A stretch of 64,000 nucleotides of DNA from Simiduia aestuariiviva (lineage in GTDB: Bacteria; Pseudomonadota; Gammaproteobacteria; Pseudomonadales; Cellvibrionaceae): NCBI RefSeq assembly GCF_014192475.1, contig NZ_JACHXZ010000001.1:594900-658899 (forward strand), in the 5' to 3' direction. A program made the position numbers and the translations under genes. Shown one piece after another: positions 38,007 to 45,640 of this stretch. Under the pieces are notes generated by a model. That model was not told the DNA's origin and made no database searches. It worked only from the letters and a program-made list of their open reading frames with translations. Every line of letters begins with the position of its first letter. The stretch's first letter is position 1.

Positions 38007-38863
38007 TGGACAGTTGGTTAATTGCCGCAGCGCTCAATAAATTTTTGTTGTTGCTGGGCACAGCCTCAGTATTGGGCGCATGGTTGCTGCATCAATTGCG
38101 TGGCCATTGGTCGCGCGCGCTATTGCTATGGCTTCGCGTGTGCAGCGGTGTACTGCTTTTGGCCTGTGTATTGATCCTGCCTATTCAAGCCGGAGCGCTG
38201 GCGGAAGCGGGTTGGTCCGGCATGTTTGATAGGTTGATGTTATCTATTGTCTGGCAAACCCATTGGGGCGATAGCACGGCCTTGCGGTTGGCGGGAAGTC
38301 TATTGGCTGTTTACGCCGTGTGGTTCACAACATCTCGAGCGCTGTTGTTAGCCATCGCCAGTGTGCTGCTGGTGGCGGCATTTGCGCTCGGCGGTCATTT
38401 AGTTGAACAGCCAATTTGGTTGCGCACACTGTTGCTAGTTCATGTGGCGATTGGTTTGGCGTGGCTGGGGTGCCTATTTCCGTTTTATTTATTGGTGCGC
38501 GAACAGCCGTCGGTCAAACAAGCTCGCTTGCTGAAACGCTTTGGTGAGCTGGCCACCGTGCCGCTCGTACTTCTGCTAATTGTCGGTGTCATTTTGGTGT
38601 TAGCGGTTATCGCCACGCCTGAGGCAATGATTAGCACCGGCTATGGTCAACTGCTCTCAACCAAGCTCACGCTAACGCTAGTGCTCCTTGCGCTGGGGGC
38701 GTGGCATAAGTTTGTTGCCGTGCCGCGTTTAGCCGGCGAAGCAATGGCCATTGATCTCAAGGCGATTCGGGTAACTGTTGCTATAGAGACATTGGCCGGC
38801 TGGATTTTGTTGGCTGTGTTGGCGTTAATGACCACTGTGGTGGGACCGGCCCATCACGGTTAA
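38006..38863 (+). CDS. copD: CopD-family copper transport membrane protein
   Basis: Integral membrane protein of 285 residues with about eight helices. In the family, CopD moves copper across the inner membrane together with CopC. Membrane histidines are visible in GGHLVEQPIWLRTLLLVHVA and HKFVAVPRL. The C terminus ends TTVVGPAHHG. It is coupled to copC by a TAATG overlap. Confidence 0.82.
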   Translation: MDSWLIAAALNKFLLLLGTASVLGAWLLHQLRGHWSRALLLWLRVCSGVLLLACVLILPIQAGALAEAGWSGMFDRLMLSIVWQTHWGDSTALRLAGSLLAVYAVWFTTSRALLLAIASVLLVAAFALGGHLVEQPIWLRTLLLVHVAIGLAWLGCLFPFYLLVREQPSVKQARLLKRFGELATVPLVLLLIVGVILVLAVIATPEAMISTGYGQLLSTKLTLTLVLLALGAWHKFVAVPRLAGEAMAIDLKAIRVTVAIETLAGWILLAVLALMTTVVGPAHHG

Positions 38864-38920
38864 AAAATATTCTTAGCAGTTGGCATTTGAGCTACATAAG
38901 TTAATAACTGAGGAAGAATT

Positions 38921-39394
38921 ATGAAAGCATTGTGTGTAATTTTTGTGGCGTTGATTACAGCCACTTGGCTCCTGCCAGTGTATGGTCACGGAGACAAATC
39001 CACGGTCGATACCGCATTGTTTGTGGGAGTCGATAGCGCACCCGCTAAAACGGTGACGCGATTTCATGCTGCCTTGGTAGCGGGCGATGTTGCGACGGCA
39101 CGGGCACTGCTGGCCGATGACGTTTTAATCTTTGAGGGTGGCGTTGAGCGCTCCGCCGACCAATATGCCTCCCATCATATGCTGTCAGATATGAAATTCT
39201 TGAAGCAAATGAAGCAGAAAATATTGGAGCACAAGGTAGATATCTACGGTGACACTGCAGTGTCTAGTAGGCGCACACATACCACTGGCACCTATAAAGA
39301 AAAAGCGATTGACTCATTGGGGTTTGAGACGCTTCACTTGGTGAAGACAACATCGGGCTGGAAGATTTCGCATATCCACTGGTCTCGAAAGTAA
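38921..39394 (+). CDS. secreted NTF2-like (DUF4440/SnoaL) protein
   Basis: A 157-residue exported protein with a signal peptide to about residue 22 (LITATWLLPVYGHG). The NTF2-like fold is shown by VTRFHAALVAGDVATARALLADDVLIFEGG and the C-terminal strands LGFETLHLVKTTSGWKISHIHWSRK. Such proteins bind small ligands or act as simple enzymes. A histidine-rich GHGDKS follows the leader. It lies 57 bp after copD in the same direction, so it may join the copper operon. The role is unknown. Confidence 0.7.
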   Translation: MKALCVIFVALITATWLLPVYGHGDKSTVDTALFVGVDSAPAKTVTRFHAALVAGDVATARALLADDVLIFEGGVERSADQYASHHMLSDMKFLKQMKQKILEHKVDIYGDTAVSSRRTHTTGTYKEKAIDSLGFETLHLVKTTSGWKISHIHWSRK

Positions 39395-39441
39395 CCCCAG
39401 TGGGGGTGGTTTGAACAAAGCATAAAGCTAAGGATACAAAC

Positions 39442-40170
39442 GTGGGTAAAATGGATCCGTATGGAGCACACGTCAGCGCACGCAATGTCACTGTAGATAT
39501 TGCTCGCACCCTAGCGATTGTGTTGATGGTGATATTTCATTTTATTTACGACCTGAAATATTTTGACTATCTATCATGGGATATTCCTAACGGGCCGGGT
39601 TGGCGCGAATTCCGCTACCTCATTCTCACGCTATTTTTTATCTGCGTAGGGATCGGTCTGGTATATGCTCATGTAAGGGCTATTCGCTGGCAGAAGTTTT
39701 GGCGCCGTGAAGCAAAGGTTTTTGTGGGTGCACTGCTCGTCACCACAATGTCACTGCTGTTATTTCCCAATAATTGGATCTACTTTGGTGTTTTGCACTT
39801 TATCCTAGTTGCCAGTCTGCTCGCGCTGCCTTTAATGCGCATGCCCAGAATTGCGCTGTTGGCCGGACTCATTATGCTGTTAGGGCACGGGTTGGATTGG
39901 TGGCCCAGTTATTGGCCGTTTCACTATGCCCATAACGCCTGGCCAAACGTAATGCCAATCAACTCAAATGACTGGGTGCCGCTCATTCCGTGGCTGGGCG
40001 TGGTGTGGATTGGAATCTTTATCGCGCATAGCCGTTGGTTGACCTCAGACCCTCTATCCTATGTTGGCATTCCTCGCTGGTGTGTTTGGCCGGGCAAGCA
40101 CAGCCTGGTTATATATTTGATCCATCAGCCAATTTTGGTGGGCAGTATTTATTGGATAGGGTCTTTGTGA
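39442..40170 (+). CDS. DUF1624/HGSNAT-like membrane acyltransferase
   Basis: A 242-residue membrane protein with seven or eight helices. The opening ARNVTVDIARTLAIVLMVIFHFIYD resembles the heparan-alpha-glucosaminide N-acetyltransferase catalytic group, as do the loop WIYFGVLHFI and the end WPGKHSLVIYLIHQPIL. The substrate is unknown; a glycan or lipid acetylation role is inferred from the family. The GTG start at 39442 has AAGGA seven bases upstream; an ATG at 39451 is the alternative. Confidence 0.75.
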   Translation: MGKMDPYGAHVSARNVTVDIARTLAIVLMVIFHFIYDLKYFDYLSWDIPNGPGWREFRYLILTLFFICVGIGLVYAHVRAIRWQKFWRREAKVFVGALLVTTMSLLLFPNNWIYFGVLHFILVASLLALPLMRMPRIALLAGLIMLLGHGLDWWPSYWPFHYAHNAWPNVMPINSNDWVPLIPWLGVVWIGIFIAHSRWLTSDPLSYVGIPRWCVWPGKHSLVIYLIHQPILVGSIYWIGSL

Positions 40171-40247
40171 CAGTATTGAATGCCATTGGGCTGTTGAGCT
40201 AACCACCCATAATCCCGTGTAATTAACTAACCTATTAAGGCATTGGC

Positions 40248-40784
40248 GTGCAGATTCCGAACTCACTTCGTCTCAGTTATTCACTCATGGGTGTACATGA
40301 TGCCGAACTGCTGTTTGAGTTGGATCAAGACCCGGAAGTCATGAAATATATCAATGGTGGCTCGCCAACGTCGCGGCAGGATATAGACAACGTAATGATT
40401 CCACGCATGATGCGATATCGCAATCCGGAAAAGGGTTGGGGAATTTGGAAGGTGCTGCTGTCCGAAGATCAACAATTCATCGGCTGGATCTTGGTGAGGC
40501 CCATGGGTTTCTTTTCCGAAACACCGGATTGGGAAAATTTAGAGTTGGGTTGGCGCTTTAAGCGTGAAACTTGGGGTAAGGGTTACGCCACTGAAGCCGC
40601 AGCCGCAATCGCGGCTGCGTTTAGTACTAAGGCCGACGTTGCCACGCTATCGGCCATTGCTGTGCCCGAAAATACTGCATCAATTGCAGTAATGGAAAAG
40701 TTGGGTATGCGCTATTTAAAAACAGATTTGCATCGCGATCCCTTGGGGGATGCAGAAGTGGTTTACTACGCTAAACCCGTTTAA
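40248..40784 (+). CDS. GNAT-family N-acetyltransferase, RimJ/RimL-like
   Basis: Predicted cytoplasmic acetyl-CoA-dependent acetyltransferase of 178 residues. The acetyl-CoA loop is RETWGKGYATEAAAA. The later LSAIAVPENTASIAVMEKLGMRY segment is the usual RimJ/RimL signature. The acceptor is unknown. The GTG start is preceded by AAGG. The 3' end runs into a tandem repeat. Confidence 0.85.
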   Translation: MQIPNSLRLSYSLMGVHDAELLFELDQDPEVMKYINGGSPTSRQDIDNVMIPRMMRYRNPEKGWGIWKVLLSEDQQFIGWILVRPMGFFSETPDWENLELGWRFKRETWGKGYATEAAAAIAAAFSTKADVATLSAIAVPENTASIAVMEKLGMRYLKTDLHRDPLGDAEVVYYAKPV

Positions 40785-40856
40785 TGGTGTTCGGTATAGG
40801 CGTGCAAGAGTGACGCTATTAATGGTGTTCGATATAGGCGTGCAAGAGTGACACTA
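40781..40856 (+). repeat. 38-bp tandem repeat, two copies
   Basis: Two copies of a 38-bp unit starting TTAATGGTGTTCGGTATAGG and ending GCAAGAGTGACGCTA, with only two or three differences, at 40781-40818 and 40819-40856. The first copy begins inside the stop codon of the acetyltransferase gene. Confidence 0.85.
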
Positions 40857-40920
40857 TTAGTGATGTCTTTGTTAATGGTGTCACTATTAATGGTTTTTCC
40901 TTAAGCGGTGTCACTCTTGC
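40839..40920. repeat. inverted repeats downstream of the tandem repeat
   Basis: GTGCAAGAGTGACAC meets its inverse GTGTCACTCTTGCAC about 50 bases later. A second GTGTCACT lies between them, so alternative hairpins are possible. This could stop transcription from the acetyltransferase side, but no clean T-run follows. Confidence 0.6.
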
Positions 40921-40997
40921 ACATCTTCTAAAGATTATTCAGCGCGCTATGGAGCCGGTGCCCCGCGCGCAAAGAATGGTATAGGCGCATTTTCTAC

Positions 40998-41402
40998 CTA
41001 ATGCCAGGCACCAATAATCGCGCCCATCAGAGTAAAGATGACGGTGTTAAAGCCGGCATTGATGGCAAACAATTTAAATGAGCGCTGTTCAAATAAATCG
41101 TTGATGGCCAGCGACATGGCAACCCAGCCAAACCCCGCCAAAAACCCATAAAACAGGCCTGTGTGCAGGGTGCTTTCTGCGCCTAAAAACATCGCCAGAT
41201 TAAACGCAATGACCAGATTGGCTAAAAACGCCAAGCCGAAGGTCTTGGCCATGTTTTGCTTCTTGGCATCTTCTTCAGTAAGCCCAGTTTCCACCATCCA
41301 GCTTTTTCCGAAGAGTAGCGGTGAATACCAGATACCACCGAGCGCGAAACTTGAAACCGCGGCGACCAAAATGGCGTATATGTTGAGTGCTGATAGGTCC
41401 AT
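40998..41402 (-). CDS. DUF1761 family membrane protein
   Basis: A 134-residue inner-membrane protein with four helices and the family opening AAVSSFALGGIWYSPLLFGKSW. A conserved region, LFYGFLAGFGWVAMSLAINDLFEQRSF, follows. The function of DUF1761 is not known. The ATG at 41402 has AAAGGA upstream; the open frame extends further to 41588 without start signals. Confidence 0.78.
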   Translation of the reverse strand: MDLSALNIYAILVAAVSSFALGGIWYSPLLFGKSWMVETGLTEEDAKKQNMAKTFGLAFLANLVIAFNLAMFLGAESTLHTGLFYGFLAGFGWVAMSLAINDLFEQRSFKLFAINAGFNTVIFTLMGAIIGAWH

Positions 41403-41645
41403 GAGTGATTCCTTTGTTATTAGTAGATCATGGGTTGAAGCGCGTGCGCGACAGGCGCGTGCCAAGGTGAAAATGATACCTATGGTGCCAAAGGTATCAC
41501 AGGCGGTACCTGCTAATTGCATTGCGTTTATATATCTATTTTGAATAAATGGATGGCTGGTTAGACTTTGATTGTCGTGCAAATTCACATCGTGGCGCTT
41601 ATCAGCGTATGATTGGACGTTAAAACAATAAACTGGGGCACAGCT

Positions 41646-42398
41646 ATGCAGGGGGCCAAGTTGTTAAAGCGATTTATGATCGGCTGTCTTGCCTATGCCG
41701 TGAGCCTGCCGCTCTGTGCGCAGCAGTTCAATGAATTGGTATTTATTACCGAAAGTGATGCCTCGTTAAATTATATACAGCAGGGCCGACTTCAGGGCCC
41801 AGCGGTGGAACTGTTGTTGTCTGCGAGTGAGCGCTTGGGCAGCCCTGTACTGAGAAAGGATATTCGCGTGCAACCTTGGGCGCGGGGATTTAGGCGGGCA
41901 TTGGCAGGGCCAAATGCCGTGTTATTTAGCACGATTCGCACGCCAGAACGTGAAGCCAAATTTCAATGGGTGGGCCCCATAGCCTCCGAACACGACGTGT
42001 TGATAGGCCCTAAAGATCGGGCCTTCTCCTTATCGCATGTTGATCAGCTGCGAGATTTAAAAATTGGTGCTGTCAAAGATGATGTCGGTCATGAAATTTT
42101 ACTGGAGCTCGGTTTAGATCCCGAAAATATTGTGGTAGCTCACCAGGTAGAGAGCTTAAGCAAAATGCTTCTGGCCGGACGAATCGATACATGGGTGTTC
42201 GGTGAGCAGGGGTGGCATAGAGGCCTAATAGCGTCGGGTATTGATCCAGACAGTCTCGAAGTCATTTACCGCTTTCCCGCGCGGCAATACTACTTTGCCT
42301 TTAGCCTGGATGTCCCGCCAACATTAGTGAATGAATTTCAAGGGGCGTTGAATCGGCTGCTGAACGAAAAGAGCGCCCAATTAGATATTGTAAAATAG
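41646..42398 (+). CDS. orphan periplasmic solute-binding protein, family 3-like (paralogue 1)
   Basis: A 250-residue exported protein with a leader ending PLCAQQ. The binding-protein fold is indicated by LVFITESDASLNYIQQG, QGPAVELLLSASERLG and IGAVKDDVGHEILLELG. Together with the next gene it shares VQPWARGFRRAL, VLFSTIRTPERE and the motif LLAGRIDTWVFGEQGW. There is no permease or ATPase nearby. A sensory or scavenging role is possible. The start codon at 41646 has a weak ribosome site, so the exact N-terminus is uncertain. Confidence 0.75.
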   Translation: MQGAKLLKRFMIGCLAYAVSLPLCAQQFNELVFITESDASLNYIQQGRLQGPAVELLLSASERLGSPVLRKDIRVQPWARGFRRALAGPNAVLFSTIRTPEREAKFQWVGPIASEHDVLIGPKDRAFSLSHVDQLRDLKIGAVKDDVGHEILLELGLDPENIVVAHQVESLSKMLLAGRIDTWVFGEQGWHRGLIASGIDPDSLEVIYRFPARQYYFAFSLDVPPTLVNEFQGALNRLLNEKSAQLDIVK

Positions 42399-42663
42399 TC
42401 CAATATTTTGCGCAGGTTTTGTTAGATTCGGGCGAAAGTACTATTGATAAATCGCAATTATTACCGCTAAATGCGAAATAAATTTCATGCAGTTGGCGAT
42501 CACTATTTTTACTGGTCAGCTTTAGTTCGGTGGTCTACAATCGCCGGATTCCAATAACTATAAACTGGCCATGTATAATGTTTTTTTGGCGCCTCCCCGA
42601 CTATTTTCACCTCTTCGCTGTATGCGATAGTCTCAGTTTATCTTTGGTGCTTGACGGATAAGT
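42399..42663. other. intergenic region between paralogous binding-protein genes
   Basis: 265 bp with no gene and no recognisable structure. It must carry the promoter of the second paralogue. Confidence 0.4.
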
Positions 42664-43488
42664 ATGCAATCTGTGCAGGTGGCTATTCGATTCTTTCTTG
42701 GGCTAATGGTTATAGTGGCTACCACTTCGGTGTGTGCCGAGCAGCCGCAGCCATCGACGCTCAGCTCGCTACGCTATATCACGGAACACAGTCCACCCTA
42801 TAACTACCTGGAGGACGGTGTCCTCAAGGGCCCCGCGGTGGACTTGTTATTGGCGGCCACCGCACGGGCTGGCAGCCCAATAACGCGAGATGCCATTCTC
42901 GTTCAGCCGTGGGCGCGCGCTTACCGCAATGCACTCGAGGGGCCCACCACTGTATTGTTCAATACGATTCGTACCGAGGAGAGGGAAACGCTATTTAAGT
43001 GGGCGGGACCTACCGGAACAGAGAAATATGTTTTGGTGGCGAGAAGGGCGCAATCCATTCAAATCACCAAGCCCGCTGATATTTTTCAACACCGCGTTGG
43101 GGCCGTGCGCGATGACGTGGGTGAAGCCTATTTGCGGGAGCTGGGTGTGCCAGCGCGCGCCATCACATTGACCTCTAGCGTGGACAATTTAGGCAAGATG
43201 TTAAAAGCCGGCCGGATCGACCTCTGGGCATTTGGAGAAGACGGTTGGCGTCAAAGTCTAACCGATTCGGGCATAGATGTAGATGACTACGAAGCTGTAT
43301 ATCTGCTCAAGAAAAACGATTACTTTTTTGCCTTTAGTCTTGACGTAGACGATGCGTTAGTTCAGCGCATGCAGTGGGCCATTGACGCAATACTGCTTGA
43401 GCGTGCTGAGGGCATGGCTACTGAGGGGATGGGTACTGAGGGCAAGGGTACTGAGGGCAAGGCTACTGAGGGTATGGGTACGCCATAA
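42664..43488 (+). CDS. orphan periplasmic solute-binding protein (paralogue 2) with TEG-repeat tail
   Basis: A 274-residue exported protein, clearly a tandem duplicate of the previous gene: YNYLEDGVLKGPAVDLLLAA, VQPWARAYRNALEGP, VLFNTIRTEERETLFKWAGP, LKAGRIDLWAFGEDGW. The fold ends near YYFAFSLDVDD-like residues at about 235-240. The last 25 residues are a repeat of five-residue units with the pattern TEG followed by M/K and A/G, encoded by five 15-bp DNA repeats. The tail is absent from paralogue 1 and probably arose by slippage. Confidence 0.75.
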   Translation: MQSVQVAIRFFLGLMVIVATTSVCAEQPQPSTLSSLRYITEHSPPYNYLEDGVLKGPAVDLLLAATARAGSPITRDAILVQPWARAYRNALEGPTTVLFNTIRTEERETLFKWAGPTGTEKYVLVARRAQSIQITKPADIFQHRVGAVRDDVGEAYLRELGVPARAITLTSSVDNLGKMLKAGRIDLWAFGEDGWRQSLTDSGIDVDDYEAVYLLKKNDYFFAFSLDVDDALVQRMQWAIDAILLERAEGMATEGMGTEGKGTEGKATEGMGTP

Positions 43489-43675
43489 CGCCGTCAGCGG
43501 CTCCATTCATGCGCCATATGCAGTGGGTTGCCACTGTTCGGCTTGATCTCCTTTTGTGCGAACTCGGCTACACTCACAACTCCGTGCCATATCATGCTGA
43601 ACTCACTTATGTGGATGTTAGCGATCTCAGCGCGCTAGGGTTAGTGAATAACATTGATGACATTGGAGATGATCA

Positions 43676-44284
43676 ATGCATTGGGCAGACATCGCGCCAG
43701 CGGCGGTTACGCTATTTCTAATTATGGACCCACTCGGCAATGTGCCGATATTCAATGCCGTATTGTCTCGGTTAGATGTAAAACGCCGAACGCCGGTGTT
43801 AGCGCGCGAATTGATCATCGCACTCATCATTTTGGTGCTGTTTTTATTTGCGGGTAATGCCATTCTCGCATTTCTTGGTTTGACTCAGCCGTCGTTGAAT
43901 ATTGCGGGCGGTATTTTGTTGTTTATCATTTCGTTGCGTATGATTTTTCCCGTGACCCACGATAGCGGGGAAAGCACGGAATCTGACGAGCCATTTATCG
44001 TGCCGCTCGCCGTGCCTATGATCGCGGGCCCCTCAACCATAGCCGTGCTGTTGTTACTCAGTTCAAACCAACCTGAAAAAATCGCTGAGTGGAGTGTTGC
44101 ACTGTTGTTGGCCTGGCTGGGTTCCTCGGCGTTGTTATTGGCTTCGCCATTGATTATGAAAGTCATTGGCACCAAGGGCTCACGCGCACTTGAGCGATTG
44201 ATGGGAATGATATTGGTGATATTGGCCACCCAAATGTTGCTCAATGGTATTAGAGAATTCGTGCTCAGCCTCACAACACCTTAG
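43676..44284 (+). CDS. MarC family membrane protein
   Basis: A 202-residue integral membrane protein of the MarC/UPF0056 family with six helices. The signature FLIMDPLGNVPIF is near the N-terminus, and PLAVPMIAGPSTIAVLLLL is in the middle. The family was once linked to multiple antibiotic resistance, but its true function is not settled. The ATG start has GGAGATGATC upstream. Confidence 0.85.
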   Translation: MHWADIAPAAVTLFLIMDPLGNVPIFNAVLSRLDVKRRTPVLARELIIALIILVLFLFAGNAILAFLGLTQPSLNIAGGILLFIISLRMIFPVTHDSGESTESDEPFIVPLAVPMIAGPSTIAVLLLLSSNQPEKIAEWSVALLLAWLGSSALLLASPLIMKVIGTKGSRALERLMGMILVILATQMLLNGIREFVLSLTTP

Positions 44285-44386
44285 CGCTAGCTGTCATCCA
44301 CAAGGATCGCGAGTACGTACTTAAACCCAGTGCGAGATACGTCGTTCATGCGGTTTGGTCGGCGGTTGCCACAAGGTGCGAATTCA

Positions 44387-44605
44387 ATGCCTCACAGGAT
44401 AAACCCCAGAAAGTTGCTGCTCAGTAAATGGACGGCATTAAAACCCACTAATAAAGAGCGCCATTTTTTAGTGGTCAAGATGAACTATGATGAAGATGAA
44501 GTCGTTACAGAATGCGTAATTGAGGCAGTCATTAGCGGCCGACAGATATCCATGCATTGGCATGAACTTAAAGACGATACAGTGTGGGCGCAGGGCTGGC
44601 GGTGA
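44387..44605 (+). CDS. TIGR02450-type small Trp-rich protein
   Basis: A 72-residue protein with the family pattern NPRKLLLSKWTALKP, HFLVVKM, ECVIEAVISGRQ and the tryptophan-rich end HWHELKDDTVWAQGW. The function is unknown. The open frame goes back to 44330, but the ATG at 44387 (with AAGGTG seven bases before it) begins at the family's usual N-terminus. Confidence 0.75.
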   Translation: MPHRINPRKLLLSKWTALKPTNKERHFLVVKMNYDEDEVVTECVIEAVISGRQISMHWHELKDDTVWAQGWR

Positions 44606-44701
44606 TGTGGCTAGGGCGCAAGCGGCCGCCATGATGCATCACAAAACTTCTTACGCAGTTAAATTCCGACGAGCTGTTGGCGCTATTACTCTGCGCACTA
44701 A

Positions 44702-45097
44702 TCACTGTTGTTTGTCACATACTCTGGCGCAAGTGTCACACCGCGCTTGCCCAGTTAGCCAGTAGGATATCCTATAGCGATGCTTGGCAAAAACGCGGTA
44801 GGTGGCGTCGGCCACAGGTTTTATCAGCGGCCAACGCAGCACCTTGAACAATGGGTTTCCAACTAACGCCCAAGCTCTGGCAGTTACATCTAGCCCTAGC
44901 AGCAAAGTGCCGTCTGGCGTTTGTGCGTGAAGTATTTTGTTTGCTTCAGCAACATCTATGTTCGGAAAGCGCGCGGTAAAGTCCTCTTGATGTATGTCTT
45001 CAAAGTCCAATACCCCCTGGCCTCGCTGTTGTAAACAGCGCATTTCGCGCACACACAAAGGACACAGGCTGTCGTAAAAGATGGTCAGTTTGCTCAT
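44702..45097 (-). CDS. DUF393 thiol-disulfide oxidoreductase-like (DCC family)
   Basis: A 131-residue protein starting TIFYDSLCPLCVREM. The FYDxxCPxC motif of the DCC/DUF393 family has a redox-active Cys pair at positions 12 and 15. Further family landmarks are DGTLLLGLDVTARAW and a basic tail. Its start overlaps the stop of the upstream membrane protein by four bases (ATGA), so they are co-translated. Confidence 0.82.
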   Translation of the reverse strand: MSKLTIFYDSLCPLCVREMRCLQQRGQGVLDFEDIHQEDFTARFPNIDVAEANKILHAQTPDGTLLLGLDVTARAWALVGNPLFKVLRWPLIKPVADATYRVFAKHRYRISYWLTGQARCDTCARVCDKQQ

Positions 45098-45543
45098 AGC
45101 TGAAGTACCAGATAGATAGCCAGCGCGTGCAACAGTAAAACACTTGTTGTTAGCCGGCCACGCATGCGCACGTAGGCTGGGGAGCGTCCGGCAAAGCGCT
45201 CGGCAAAAAACGTGCTGTAAACGCAGATCGCTAGCAAAATAAGCCCAAGCACTGGCCGTGTGAGACTTAAAAATAGCGCCCCAACCGCTAGTACCACCAG
45301 CAGGGTCGAGGTGATGGATAGGGCAGGGTTTGAATTCTGAGGCTGCCAGAGGCTGCCGGCAAGAAAGGTGGTAAGGGCCGTACTGTAGCTGCAAAAGACC
45401 AATAAGCCGGGCTGAGCATCTTCGCTAATGGCGAGCACGGTTAGCCCGCCCATAAAGGGAATTAGCCCCAAGTAGGCCACAATATAGGTCGTAAACAGCG
45501 ATGCTGCTTGGGTATTGGCGCGAGATGAGTAAGTGTGATTCAT
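45094..45543 (-). CDS. DUF3429 (TMEM69-like) membrane protein
   Basis: A 149-residue protein with four to five helices and the family words AYLGLIPF and YSTALTTFLAGSLWQ. The function is unknown. The ATG at 45543 is chosen over an earlier GTG because the leader there is unlike the family. Its end is translationally coupled to the DCC oxidoreductase. Confidence 0.72.
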   Translation of the reverse strand: MNHTYSSRANTQAASLFTTYIVAYLGLIPFMGGLTVLAISEDAQPGLLVFCSYSTALTTFLAGSLWQPQNSNPALSITSTLLVVLAVGALFLSLTRPVLGLILLAICVYSTFFAERFAGRSPAYVRMRGRLTTSVLLLHALAIYLVLQL

Positions 45544-45640
45544 GCCTTGTATTACGGAACGAACACACACTTGGATGGCTTTGCTTGCGTGATTTAATGG
45601 ACCCCGGCTGACGCAGCGAGTTCAGCCGAGGTACATCGCT

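Noticed and set aside
40998-41588. Extended frame of the DUF1761 gene to 41588
   Set aside because: The family and ribosome-binding site place the start at 41402; the extension is unlike a leader.
43509-43721. 70-residue frame upstream of marC
   Set aside because: It overlaps the marC start, has no ribosome site and no recognisable features.
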